A stretch of 64,000 bases of DNA from Polytrichum commune. Lineage: Eukaryota; Streptophyta; Polytrichopsida; Polytrichales; Polytrichaceae. Below are positions 48,601 to 59,696 of the stretch, piece by piece. A model generated the notes under the pieces. That model ran no database searches and was not told the origin of the DNA. It saw only the letters and a program-made list of their open reading frames with translations. Within the stretch, counting starts at the first letter, position 1; the number at the start of each line of letters is the position of its first letter. Where the stretch lies: positions 45,565,169 through 45,629,168 of the forward strand of contig OX485806.1 in NCBI GenBank assembly GCA_950295325.1. The letters are read 5' to 3'. Made by a program: the position numbers and the translations under genes.

Positions 48601-51028
48601 AGATGTCTAGCTTAGAGAGAGAAAATCACGTTGCTGCAGGTGAAGAAATGCACCAGTTCTTTAAAAACTCACCAACCCTGTGTGTTATTCCCTGGAGCTC
48701 AGGTTTGACAACAGCATCTCCCACATATAGACGCTGATGAATGGTGCAGAAACTGCAAATATGTCAGTAGATTCATCATGTAAGAACCAATAATATTAAA
48801 CCATCATGCCAAATCAACCCACTCATCAGATTCAAAAACTCCACAAGCTATCCCTCCATGCCACTCTAGCAGCCTATTTTAGCAGAATACGTGTAATCAG
48901 GAACATGATTATGTCCTAGATCTTTAAAGTATAAAGAGACAAATAAGCCTGAGGTGTTTGGAAGTTTCTGATAGAATTTCCCACAACATATTGTTGTCAG
49001 GCTGACCACCATTCAAAATCTATAAGTTGCAAAAAAAACACTCAAACAAGGCCCACATGGTTTATCTGCAAACTGGTCAGGGAATGGCAGAGCTACCCTG
49101 AATCTTTCCAAGAAGCCCGATCTCCACAGTCACAGCACCCTCCTGATTCACTATGGTACATCACTGCCCCACCAACAAACAAACACTCCGTTAATTGAAG
49201 TCCTCGATGGCAAGAACTTCAAGAGGATAAAGACAAATACAAAGAAATGTGGTGACGATCAAAATTACCATAGTCATGCTCCCAATGATTCCCGCCCTGG
49301 AAACAGTTCACACATATTGCACTGCCACACCCAATCAGGACACATGTAACTTGAGAACACGAGGTCTTCAGAATGAGAGCATACTGGCCACCATACGACC
49401 AACATGCACATGTTGTGATGGGACTCCAAAACATCGCAAAACTGTGCTTCTAGAGGGTGTAGGTGTGTTTCTCAGAAACAGTGAGAAAGCAACAATGCAA
49501 TCTACAAGCAATGTAGAAATTATTGACTACATTGTTGTTGTTGGGGGGGGGGGGACCACCATGACCAAGAATTGGTTGTGAGAACGGGAAATTCTACGTG
49601 GGACTTTCCAGAAATTTACAACAAGCTATTGAGTAATCTACATTTTCAAAAGAAGAGACAGCAGATGTGCGTATCGTGCTTCTGGTTTTTCCAAACGTCC
49701 CGAGAAAATCAAGTGATCGATGCTCAAGCCAAAAGCGGAATGCGACACAATTGTGCACTGCAAAGTCCCACAATTTTCGAGGCATGGAGGGGAACAGGAT
49801 GATTCGTTGCTTGAAGACGGTTTCCACTGATCCTCTCATGAACATTAAATCTCATATAGCTAAGTCTATGTGAATAGTCGAACTACCAAGGCAAGAACGT
49901 TTCACCGTCACACTCCTGACCATCACATCTGCTAGATGACAGAATATGGTAAAAGGTCCAGTTTGAAATCAGAGCAGCTCCGAATTGGGGTCAAACCATG
50001 TAAGTCGGCCGGTATGAATAATGAAGATCCAAAAATTGATTGCGTGAAGCACATTTGATATCCATTTGATGCAAGCCAAAGATATGTCCGTAAACCCCAT
50101 AAACCAAGCTCTAATTGTTGAGCGCGACAACTTTTCTGTCCAACACGAATGAACGCTGCTTTGAGATTTAATATGTACAAAGAACACTGTCCATTGATAC
50201 CTTGACTTCAACAAACTACGCCTTGTAGTGAAGGACAAAGGTTTGTGCAGACCTGGAGTCGTTCATTTGGCAGGTCCGGCAGCGATAAGCAATAACTCCC
50301 TTAGTCCATATATTAGAGCATTGAGATTGTCCTTGGGAGACAAGTTCCCCAAGGTAGAGATCCAGGTTGTCCCCACCACACATTTGCAAGGTCAGGTCGC
50401 TGAGAAACTTCTCAGCTTCATCAAATCCAGTCCGCTTGTGCTCAAAGAAAGACATTTTGGAGACGTTCTAATGAGCCAACCTCAGCGTCTCATGAAATGA
50501 GACACAGAAAAGAGCGACGTAAGATCTTCAACAGAATAACCGCATCGGCATTCTCAAGAGGAGCTTGTACATGGTACCAATGTCGCGCCACCAGACTAGG
50601 TTGAATTCAATCAGATTCCTCTGCAACGAATACCAATCAACCTCCTCGTGGAAAACTGCAGCCATGCCAAAGACAAAACCAACACTCGTCAATGATGCTG
50701 CAACTCCCTACCTGAGATAAAAAGGACAATTCAATATATAGGTGGTCTGCAAACCTCCTTTCGGTTCCGCCATGCCACTAGCTCAATAGCACACATGTCG
50801 GAATCCTGTAACCCATTCACGCGCATTAGCTACAAGATCCGTCTTTTTTTTCCATTTTCTAAATAAAATGTCGAAATTCCACTGATGAGAAACGTAATAC
50901 ACCTCACATGACTCCTCATTTACCCCAAACGTGCTTAGGAGAGGAGTCGGGATAATGCCCACAGATGTAGAGACCAGACGAGAAGACTGAAGTAACGGAG
51001 AAACAGAACGAGAATTGACTAACCCCAT
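25758..51028 (-). CDS. PRT6: PRT6-like UBR1-family N-recognin E3 ubiquitin ligase, 42 exons
   Basis: The product should bind proteins bearing basic N-terminal residues through its UBR box and ubiquitinate them through its RING, marking them for the proteasome (Arg/N-degron pathway). In plants PRT6 does this for oxygen-sensing ERF-VII factors, a role inferred here from family. I assembled 42 exons by hand; every junction keeps phase, and the sum is 5,625 bp (about 1,874 residues, usual for the family). Landmarks: UBR box at about 131-198, HIPLHR near 620, EHPLR near 660, RING-H2 at about 1128-1257, and a cysteine-rich C-terminal module from about 1740. The end is LTAGFDYDSYILHNSQSIP. No ClpS-type N-domain was seen. 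The ATG at 51028 follows an in-frame stop. Exon 3 and the start are the least certain parts. Confidence 0.93.
26168..26208. repeat. ATATCAGT-type simple repeat in intron 40
   Basis: Degenerate hexamers and octamers (TATCAGTATCAATATCAG) fill most of this 110-bp intron. Confidence 0.7.
31457..31555. repeat. Long imperfect hairpin in intron 31
   Basis: Two 42-base arms, 31457-31498 and 31514-31555, are inverted copies matching at 35 positions and separated by a 15-base loop. The outer ends are CATGTAGGCT and its complement. The shape would suit either a tiny foldback MITE or a plant-type microRNA precursor. It lies in the GC-AG intron of the PRT6-like gene. No flanking target duplication was seen. 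Confidence 0.7.
31874..35196 (-). other. PRT6: PRT6-like gene, helical linker and RING-H2 exons 25-31
   Basis: Exons: 35036-35196, 34791-34864, 34573-34658, 33997-34228, 32811-33062, 32441-32507 and 31874-32091. Exons 27-28 encode the basic helix RLRKEQRQKAILDEFAAKQ typical just before the RING of UBR ligases. The RING runs from CVLC in exon 28, through QCCGHQIHFYC across the exon 29-30 junction, to YLCPICRRLANVVLPVV in exon 31. That gives the C-x2-C, C-x-H-x2-H-x2-C, C-x2-C pattern needed to bind an E2 enzyme. Exon 31 ends CAG|GCAAGT, so its donor is GC rather than GT. Confidence 0.9.
33641..33740. repeat. About 37-bp tandem repeat, three copies, intron 28
   Basis: A unit containing TGAAATCTA and GGTGTCACTAGGAATTTATA repeats three times with moderate divergence inside the intron between exons 28 and 29. 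Confidence 0.7.
35923..36492. mobile_element. PIF/Harbinger (Tourist-like) MITE in intron 24
   Basis: A 570-bp element has 26-bp terminal inverted repeats starting GGGCCACTTTATATTAGGGC, with one mismatch between ends, and is flanked by TAA on both sides (35920-35922 and 36493-36495). A 3-bp TAA/TWA duplication with GGG-starting ends is the PIF/Harbinger signature. A second inner inverted pair around CAATATAAAGTCC lies near 36278 and 36365, so the single strand could fold twice. The 143-codon plus-strand frame inside has no transposase motif, so the element is non-autonomous. Confidence 0.88.
36664..48467 (-). other. PRT6: PRT6-like gene, middle exons 8-24
   Basis: Exons: 48358-48467, 47335-47409, 46843-47022, 46155-46358, 45190-45267, 44653-44775, 44230-44301, 43464-43934, 43067-43117, 41795-41877, 41197-41293, 40789-40884, 39059-39172, 38749-38835, 38234-38332, 37176-37280 and 36664-36809. 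Family landmarks are LDLFIGVF, GDLRLIIAHGNIA, WMNPYTLMD, SLHIPLHRTL, LMEHPLRI, IRAQVWRR (AGMWRRNG in most plants), MDILLLQ, VRERRN and KPEYWKEFDPLFPHYY. The last exon includes KLGPSATIGEAVGVTALQ. This is the mostly helical scaffold between the UBR and RING domains. The exon 12 acceptor is the weakest of this group. Confidence 0.87.
47645..47674. repeat. (ATT)n(ATC)n microsatellite, intron 8
   Basis: About seven ATT units followed by four ATC units, within the intron between exons 8 and 9. Confidence 0.85.
48673..50467 (-). other. PRT6: PRT6-like gene, UBR-box exons 4-7
   Basis: Exons 50253-50467, 49269-49321, 49097-49163 and 48673-48752 together encode a full UBR box. The order is C-S-N-I-W, AYRCRTC, AICVNC, GNHWEHDY, GGCCDCGD and GFCTIH. 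All zinc-binding cysteines and histidines of the UBR fold are present. Two acidic pocket residues are kept in CDCGD. The third, which is Asp in the DPTC of human and yeast UBR1 and of Arabidopsis PRT6, aligns with Asn here (QMNDSSAIC). This split of one small domain over four exons is unambiguous because phases 2, 1 and 2 match at the three inner junctions. Confidence 0.93.
49543..49554. repeat. 12-base G tract in intron 4
   Basis: Twelve G follow a (TTG)n run. The tract lies between the first and second UBR-box exons. On the transcribed RNA it is a C tract. Confidence 0.9.
50642..51028 (-). other. PRT6: PRT6-like gene, N-terminal exons 1-3
   Basis: Exon 1 is 50903-51028 (42 codons from ATG, donor GAG|GTGTAT). 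Exon 2 is 50755-50805 (DSDMCAIELVAWRNRKE). Exon 3 is proposed at 50707-50642 (starts GVAASLTSVGFVFG), after an acceptor GTAG|GGAG. It is uncertain because longer open frames continue past 50642 and a different frame (around QAPLENADAVILLKIL, 50500-50590) also looks protein-like. Family members are poorly conserved before the UBR box, so similarity does not help. GC content rises over 51.0-51.4 kb, which fits a 5' untranslated region and promoter-proximal DNA. A second open stretch (51231-51431) lies there and may be an alternative first exon. Confidence 0.55.
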
Positions 51029-52209
51029 GCGAACCGGAAGCCACTGGCCATATTAGCGAACGCCTGAACACCTTGAACTTGAGCCGCCTCCTTCGTTGAG
51101 CGGTGAGCTAGATCCCTAATAATCTCATCACCAGATCCTTCTTCTAATATGAAGTATTCTCCTTTGGGCTTGCCTTTCCACGCCACTCAAGGCGGTTTGA
51201 AGCATTCAAACTTCAAAGTACCACAGTATGTCAGGCTACGATAATCACAGGCAAGTAAACCCTCGCCTTCAGAGCAGTCTCTCCATCTTGATGCAGGCAG
51301 ACGGCTCGTAATTTTGACCGCAAGGGGCAGCCCAGGAATGCCGAAAGCAGCCAGTCCTCGGCTTTAACTTGGAGGCAGAAATAGCCTTCTGCTGTCTGCC
51401 TGATTGCCCGCCAGCTATCACCCTCCCACATCCCCCGCTACCCTACCTTGCGGCATGTATTTTTGACAAAGTTTTTGAAATTTGACATGGCAAAACTTGG
51501 GGGAATAAAATATGCACGTCTAGAAGTTGACGCCTAGTGTGACTTGTGAAGAAAAAAATCACATGTTAGAAATTAAAATGACATGTATTGCTAAGACACA
51601 TTACCCAATGTTCAACTCTCGCTCTTGTTCACGTTTGAGATGCTCAAAAAGTCACGCCAAGAGACTCAATTTCATATTGAACTCATAGTATCTCATGTTA
51701 TAATTTGAGGGTCCACATTGTTAAGTAATATTATGGCAACTTAAATACTATGAATTAAATTTCAAGTTTTTGATAACAATAACACGTTACCCATTACATG
51801 AAGAGAATTTTCTTCATAAACTTACAAACTTAACTTCAGCCATGCTCCTATAATTTTCTTTATAATTGAGACAACAAAGTTAGGTTGGACAAAAAAATAG
51901 TTTGCAAACTAACCAATGTTAATGGTAAAAAATAAATTTACCATAGTTGAATAAAGTAAAAATTGAAGATTTCATGAATATGGATGAATGAAAAAAAACA
52001 TTAAAGCATAAAATTCCATCCAAGAGTAACCATTGTTTCAAATAATGATTAAAAATCCAATATTGCATGAATGTTGTGTGACCAATAGAACATATAGGTG
52101 AATTGAATATAGGAGTTATGCAACCATATTGATGTAGTCTCACGAAGGAGATTATAGTAAAACGGTAGTAGTCTAAAGAGTTGGATAGATGTCCTCATCA
52201 CAAGATTGA
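51029..52209. other. Upstream region of the PRT6-like gene
   Basis: The first ~400 bases (to about 51430) are more GC-rich than the rest and contain minus-strand open frames that could be 5' UTR or an alternative first exon. Beyond 51450 the DNA becomes AT-rich. I could not identify a convincing TATA box or other motif. Confidence 0.5.
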
Positions 52210-52217
52210 TTGTAGAA

Positions 52218-52569
52218 CAGAGCCCAACATTTTCCTTTTTAATTGCACCCATACCCAGACCATGCCCATCAGCAGTGACCTATGCCCACCCATGCCCACC
52301 CATAGCATGACATGTGTGCACCCATGCCCACCCATGCCCACACATAGCATGACATGTGCCCACCCATGCTATTCAAATTGCGCCCATGTATTCAAAAATT
52401 GTGTAATGTGTATTGTGTAATTGTGTAATGTGTCTTGTGTAATTGTGTAATTGTGCCCCACCCATGCCCACCCATGAACAATAATATTGCACCCATGCCC
52501 ACCCAAAACCCATGGGCATGGGTGGGTATGGGCATGGGCATGGGTATGGGCACCCAATGTAGGGCTCTG
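52218..52569. mobile_element. hAT-type MITE upstream of the PRT6-like gene
   Basis: A 352-bp element has terminal inverted repeats CAGAGCCC(A/T)ACATT (13 of 14 match) and identical 8-bp flanks TTGTAGAA at 52210-52217 and 52570-52577. CAG-starting ends plus an 8-bp target duplication are diagnostic of hAT. The interior is packed with CCCATGCCCACCC repeats in opposite orientations near the two ends and a TTGTGTAATGTG repeat in the middle. Such subterminal repeats are where hAT transposases usually bind. No transposase is encoded. The perfect duplication suggests a fairly recent insertion. Confidence 0.92.
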
Positions 52570-52577
52570 TTGTAGAA

Positions 52578-54900
52578 CCAGTAAGCAAAGAGTGTAGTGT
52601 TAGTAAATAGAATATTGTATTGATGGGGATGTGCTACAACCTTGACTCTACATAAGAAAAAAATCAATTCCTAATAACATTAGGAAGGCGATGTTATGAA
52701 AAATTATCTACAAAAGATAACCAATATGATAATGAAAAAGTAGTAACCACTAGTAGGTTAAGTCAAAGGGAGTTAAACGATTATATCAAGGGACCCAATA
52801 AAATAATAAAATAATAAAATATTTATGGGTTGTATTTTGTATTTACAAATACCAATATTTGTGAATAACCGGTAAAAAACTCTTGACTAACCTAATAAAT
52901 GAAAGCAATAATTGATGCCGACTCCAAAGAGTGTGGAGATAATGACATCATGTATTAAAAAAAATTGGTATGTATATGATGAGTGTGATTATACTAAGGG
53001 GGAACATATGACTATTTGTATGGAATATGGTAAGATTTATAGGCATGCAAGTTTAGGATGGATTTAATAAGGATTGTTAGTATGAATGCTATAACAATGG
53101 TTCATGATGTGGTACCTTCAAGGCTAGCTTCAACCCAACATGCACCATTAAGGCAATTCATGCAAAACCACGCCAATCCCAAATAAATGATTGATGTACT
53201 AAGGGGTAAATAAAATAAACACGCAACCAAAATCATTTGATGTTATCAAGGCAAAACCAAAACTCATATTCCACATTGTTGGTGGGTTGGAGTTCATTCT
53301 TCATCCATGTGTGTACTCAAGCAAAGGTGCCATATTTGTTAGGTTTGACTTTGGCAGTGCACAAATTTCATGTATTGGATTGCATTGTTCAAATGTTTTT
53401 GGCATAACAAGGCAGGAATCTAAAGTTGCCATAAATAAGGGTGGTCGTGGTTATGATGTTTCTATTACAAAAATAGAGTAATCATATGCTTATTGTAAAT
53501 ACATGACCATATTGTATCTCCAAGATGTTATAAATATATTTGATAATGCTTTAAAAAAAGGCCTAGCCCTATCACCAAGCTTTTTAACTACAATAAGAAC
53601 ACAAAACTAGCCAAAATGGTAGCACACACAAAACTTGAGGTCCTTACCATTCTCATGCTACCACAAAATGATATAATTTACCAGGTCATTTGTACCTTTA
53701 CCATTTTGAATGCAAAGAGCTAGTCAAGGTAAAGGCAAAATATTTTGTTAGCATAAACACCATCAAGTCAAGAGGTTATGATTGAAAGACATATTTTTGC
53801 ATGAAAGGTGCTATGTATAGAAATTCATATAAGGTGAAAATAGTTGTAGAAGTGGAAGAAAAATAAATTTTGTGATAATTGATTATAGAAACTCACATGA
53901 AGTGAAAATAATTGCATAAGTAGAAGAAAATACTTTGAGTTGAGAAATTGATTATAAAATTGCTAAAGCAAAAAAATGAGACTTGATATTGAGAGGTTCT
54001 TATAGGATTACAAAACCACATGTCTAAATGATACCGAGGTAATCATAGAGTGGAAGATAGTGAGTGAGAGAGTGAACTATGTAATTGGCATAGAAGCATC
54101 ATCACTTTACCGTTTACCACTCATTAACTTCAATTTTTGTTGTTGTTCAATACCATATATTTCTTAACATTAAAACTCTATATTTTGATATGTAATTATA
54201 AAACAACATACTTCAATTATAAGTATGTTTTCAACTACTTGCAATTTAATTGAATATTATTAAGTATAAATGATATGAACAGTCCCATAGTATTTAAAAA
54301 AATCAAATAATTGTACTTGAATTATTTTGAATATAATGAGAATAATGTAAATTATTGTCGAACCTTCATTGAAGGATAATTGGAAATCATCCTTACCCTA
54401 CTTTGATTATCCCACTTTGAATGTGAGAAAAATGCTACTATGATATCATTGACATTCTAACCAAAAAACCAATTTAAGGTATCGATGCACTATGTTTAAA
54501 TGGCAATTGATTTAAAAAGGATCATAACAAAAATAACTACACTAAAAATAATTTTTATTTATTTATAAATTGAAAATTATCTATAACTATGATTGTGCTA
54601 AGAATGATTGTAATTATTTATAGATGAGACATGTATACAACTAATGTGGTTGTGTAAAAAATAGACTGAATTTCATATGATTGTGATTCCGCTTTAATGA
54701 TATTGTGTTAGAAAATTGGCCATTACGTTTTCCACCGTGGTTACAATTATCCACATTCCACAACCGCAAATGGAGATACTCACAATCACATTTCACTAGA
54801 AGGAATCTTGTCCAAATCAACCCTGCAGAGTAGTAGGAATTTCACTGTAAAAGGGCACCGGTATGCGGTGGTAGTAGTATGTCGGTGCAGTCTTGATGGC
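52578..54900. other. AT-rich intergenic DNA, no gene seen
   Basis: Low-GC DNA with few open frames. The only plus-strand frame over 60 codons (53287-53481) has no motif. No repeats stand out. Confidence 0.65.
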
Positions 54901-57291
54901 CTAGTTAAAAGCCAGGTGATACACTAGAGGAACACGTGTCCAAATGAACCCTGGCCATCGGTGATGGCAGCATGTGTGTTTACTACCATTCTGACTAAAA
55001 CCCAAAATTTCACTGCCGCTGCGACTGCATTTCTGGTATATGTCAGCACCTACCAGGGTTGACCTGGATTGGGTGGGTGATGGTTGCGATGCCAACCCTT
55101 CTGGCTTACTGCCACCATTTTGGTAGCCTTTGGGTGGCACTTTTGGTGTCTTGGGTATAAATTTTGTGCAAAGGGTTGCTTGCGGGTCGCTTCCGGGTTG
55201 CTGAAAGTGGGTTGCATAAGGTACCCGCGTTGGTGGCTACCATGCATGGGTCCACTGGCACCAAAGTCGGGTGTCGTTTGCACCCCTTGCCACTACGTGT
55301 TAGGGACACTTTGGGGCTTTTCCGTGTATGGGTTTGAGCTCCCCACGGGTGGCACAGGGTGGGGACCCTTACCGAGACCTCAGCGGTGCGATTCCAGCGC
55401 GTCCTGTTCTTCGACACAATGTATTCCGTCTGAAGACGATCTAGGGTTTGCTGCACATGAGGATACGAGGAGCAAAATTGCATCTTTGAGTTTGTTTACG
55501 GTTCTAGTACCTGTTGTTACCCAAATATGAACTGTTTTTCCTAGGTGCTTAATATTTTGAGTGCACAATAAGTGTTGGTCTCCACAAAACCCTTAGTGTG
55601 CCAAGAGTCAACATCGCTTTCACACGCAATAACTTTGTTTGTGGCCTCCGTTGCCTTCTGAATTGTGGGTTCGGGCCACGATGGGAAATGGCGACCACAT
55701 ACATGATGGTAACTGCTACCGCCATTAACATGTGGGGGATTCATATGCACAATTGTCTTCCTCAACTTTGAGGACCAGCCTGTCTGCACATGACCGTGGT
55801 ACCAAGGCGTTCCCAATACACAAAACGGTCGTTCGAACAGTTCCTCTCTTGAGTGGGACGTGTAAAATCGTGGCATATGGGAATGCGCCTACTCCGGGTT
55901 TAGCTATGGCATGTGGGATTTTCCATGGTTCTTTATCATTCATTTGGGCACACTACAATGTGGCATCCATGCTTAACCCACGAAAACTTCTATTTGGTTC
56001 TGCAGCTTGCGTTGTCGACCAATTGTGGGTTAGGTGCGTTCATCTTCTACGATTGTGTAGGAGTATGGGAATTTCCACATGTACCATAGCTACATTCAAC
56101 TGTCCGGAATTAACAAATTAATTTTGAACTCTGGCCATTTAGGGTTTAGGTTTTTTAATTGTCAATCATTTTAACCCTACACATGAGTTCGTAATATTTT
56201 GTCGGATTTGTGACTTGGCTTCACTCATGTGTCATCCACATCCTGTAACCTCCTCACATTGCCATGGATGGCCCACAGTGTCACCACCCAATGTGCCCCT
56301 AGCACAAAAAAAATTCCCATAATAAACGGCGTTTCAACTGGGGCAGTGTGTCCTCCAAGCCACCATATGCAAATATTGCGACCAGGCCAGGTCGTCGTGC
56401 TCGCACAATAATATCGAAGCACGTTACCCACTTTCTCGATCGAGGTTTCATTGGGAATGAAACCACAAACGCCAATAATTGTCCACAAGGTGCGAATTTT
56501 TTGGTTTGTGGTCCGCGGCCAATGCAATGCGGTGGGCAATTATTGAAGGGACAACTTGGATGCATCCCGGCCGTGGTGTTTGCGGACGTCAAGTCTAAAT
56601 TCATGGAGCTCCCTCGACAAAGACGTCCTTTGCTGGTGGGCGAAGGGAGCAAGTGTGTCCACGATGACGACCAGCCCACCCACGGTTCCTTGGCACATGG
56701 TTTAGGGTCGCTGGTGCAACCACTTGCTGCTCATTTGGTACAGGTTTCTTCTGCAACAATTCCAGTGGTGCGCACTGTTGCTCAATACCCTCTGCTGCAT
56801 GCAGGAGGGGCAATGATGATAGTGGTGCACAAGATTGCTTTGCGTCCTTGCAATGCTTTGGGTTGCAACTACCTGTTTCTCACCCAAAATCTCCACTTGT
56901 TGTTAATTTGCCATATGCAGGAGGGCATGCCAGTCTCTGCCCATCCCTTGGATTTGTTGCATTACATGGTTGTTGTGCACCTATGGTAGGTCATCCACCA
57001 CGGACATGCTCACATGGTGATGACAATGATGGGGTAGACCCTGTATGTGCAAAATTTCACCAGCCTTGGCTAGGTGACTTGAAGGCTATCAGGATACCAT
57101 CCATGAAACTTGTGTGTGTGAACCAACTTGTTATGGGCACATCTGTAGAGACTTGGGCGGTTGGGTATGTTTTGGAAAACTACACTTGTTTGTCATCCGG
57201 GAGAGACCTCTATGGTGTGGAGTTTGGGGTTTCGTACGGTAACCAAACCGTTCTTGTTAGCGATTGCGAACTAGTGTGCGATGGAGAATAA
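54901..57291. other. ORF-dense block of unknown nature
   Basis: GC content is higher than in the flanks, and frames of 100-213 codons stay open on both strands (plus: 55084-55530, 55732-56121, 56348-56989, 56848-57291; minus: 55106-55483, 55541-55876, 56299-56679). None has a family signature I recognise. Plus and minus frames overlap so heavily that most must be shadows. An old gene or a decayed mobile element are both possible. Confidence 0.4.
56848..57291 (+). CDS. Unrecognised ORF, 147 codons
   Basis: Of the frames in this block, this one has the most protein-like end. After DDNDGVDPVCAKFHQPW it reads MGTSVETWAVGYVLENY and then LYGVEFGVSYGNQTVLVSD. The spacing of W, Y and a G-V-x-F strand vaguely recalls Tudor/Agenet-like chromatin readers, but that is only a resemblance. 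It could be a terminal exon, since a stop follows directly. No upstream exon was found. Confidence 0.2.
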   Translation: MQCFGLQLPVSHPKSPLVVNLPYAGGHASLCPSLGFVALHGCCAPMVGHPPRTCSHGDDNDGVDPVCAKFHQPWLGDLKAIRIPSMKLVCVNQLVMGTSVETWAVGYVLENYTCLSSGRDLYGVEFGVSYGNQTVLVSDCELVCDGE

Positions 57292-59696
57292 CACCTCCTG
57301 TGAGCCAAGATTGTGCCCACATGAAGACTTAACCATAAAAATTTATTAAAACCTTAATATTGTGTTTTCAGGAGTAGTCAAAAAGATAAGAAAAAGGGTG
57401 AGGAGTTAGAGTCTAGATTTCATTAAGTCAAGTGGTGAGTTAGGAACTAGGCGAGGCAAGAGGCCTAGGAGAATCAATGGTGGGTAAAGTTAAGTAGTTA
57501 AGTGTGAGTCTAGGGGGAGGAAAAATCAACTACGGGAGTGGGAAAGTGGAGTTTGAAAGGGTAAGGGCCAAGGGAAGAACCCTTCACCCGTTTCTCTTCT
57601 CGGGCGGCCCGAAAGATGCCGGGCAACCCGGGAAAAAATGAGAAGCTTGGAGGGGTCTCGGGAGGCAAGGGAGAGGAGCCTCATTATGCAAAGGTAGAGG
57701 GAGAGAGGGAGAGAGGAGGCGAAACCCTACTGGGTTGGAGACTAAGGAAGGGAGAGAGAGTCGGAGGCAGGAGGGACCCTGTTGTGCAAAGAAAGGAAGC
57801 TCAGCCTCATGTTGTATGAGAATCAACTACTAGAGTGTGGGTGAGGAGCTTTTGATGCACGGGGATGTAGTGAAGATCGAGGAGGAACGAAAATAGAGAT
57901 TGAGGGAAAGAATTCTTGGCTCGCCAATGAGATTGGGTCGGAGTTATTCTGTGGGAGGGAATCGGTTTTGGTGTAACCTACATTAGACGCCAGAGGCAAG
58001 CGGGGCGGGACATGCAGGAAACCGTTGGTTGAGGTTGTAGGGGGGATCCACGGGAAAGAAGGCTGCGGAAGAGGCATCATAAGGAGGCCATCAGATCGAG
58101 AGAAGGAGTTTGGGAGCATGGAATTAACACTACAACAGAAGGAGTGGCGGCTAGAGAATTTGAGGCAACAAGGGCGACAGGCTCTTAGGATTCCCTTCCT
58201 CCGATGACAAACTAGTTCACGTTCAATGCGGTTGTTTCATGCCTACAAGCTAAGACCTTCTTTAAACCCCAATTTCCTATTAAGTAGGTGGTAGGGTACA
58301 AATGTATTGTGGTTTGGTCATGGGTAGGGACGGTCGTGTGAATGTTCACAATGAAGGGAGGACGGGCCGCTCCTTGCCTGACGATTCCGGTGCACTAAAG
58401 GTAGGTCCTCAGTGGATGTGGTCCTTGGGTGAATGTGCATAATCTTAGCAGGGGTTTGCATCCCACGGAGTGTTCAGTAGGCAAACTCCTGACTAGGTAG
58501 CCGAGGGGATTCAAAGTGCTTGGTGGTTTCCTCCGAACTATGGGTGATCTGTGGGAGAGGAATGAGAGAGTTGGTCCAATGGGAGAAGTAGGTGATTATT
58601 GTTGCTGCGGTTTGCAGTCCTCATGGAAGGGCTAGGCAGTGGAACATGTGTAATTCTCACCTTGCCATGTAGAGGGATGAACAGAGGAAGTACATGGTCG
58701 ATCTAAGGCAATCTTAGTCCAAGGATCTCCGTTCTAGTAGCAACATATTGCACCAGGAGAAGGGGTCGACGACCCTCAATTGCTAACATCACTAGTTTGA
58801 GGCAGGGCACCCTGTAAAGCAACTACATTCACTTTCGTTGGCCACGCAGTGGCACATTGAGTTGGGAGAAGGAAGTCCACCTAGTCCATTCATTGTTCGT
58901 CAAGTAGAAAGGCAGAGAGCGGTGCATTGCATGAGAGGGGTGTACGTGGGTGAGTGGTATTGCGCCGAGGATTGCCCTTGTCCCTCACCAAGGGTGGTTT
59001 TACTTACTGTTATTTTATTGTAGCGCTTTACACATCATGATGAATGGCACTGCTGCCGAAAAGGAAGGAATTATTGATCACCTAATAGAAACAACTGCTG
59101 CGAGGAACTGCAGTCACCTTGCCGAGGGTGCCTAGTCTGGTGAAAGTTTAATTCGACGTATCCACCCCTGCAGGGTGGGCAGGCGGTTGGGTTGAGGCTA
59201 AATGGTTGCAAGGTTGCATGATTTTCTTTTTGCTATGGTTGTACTTTTCCTGTGCAGGGTGGGAGCATATGGATGTTGAACCGGGCAGTGCAAGATCTGG
59301 GACGCCGTTGCTGGACAAGGTTGCTTCTTGCTACCAATCTGGCAATGGGGGAGATGCGCGGTGAAGTCTGTAGATTCATGGTTGATCCTCTTGGTCGGGA
59401 GCACGGTTGGTAGGGTGTTGAGGAGGAAGGAGGGAGTGTCGTGGCTGGAATAGTAATCAGGAAGTACGTGGCCTGTAGGGTAAACCAAGCGCTTCGGGTA
59501 GAGCTAGGAGGGCTTAAGTTAGGGGAGGACTTGCTGGTAGTACCAGACTTGAGGGCACTAGTTAATGGGAAGTATTACTGCTAGGGGATAGGGAAGGGTT
59601 GTGCCATCAAGTGATATGGAATTGTAATAAGGCATGGCGTTAGTATGTGAGCCTCTTGTGAGTAACTCAAGCATTTGTAAATGCTTGCACACTAGA

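Noticed and set aside
57584-58119. Minus-strand proline-rich frames as a gene
   Set aside because: The same compositional effect as at 7.7-8.2 kb, because the plus strand is GA-rich.
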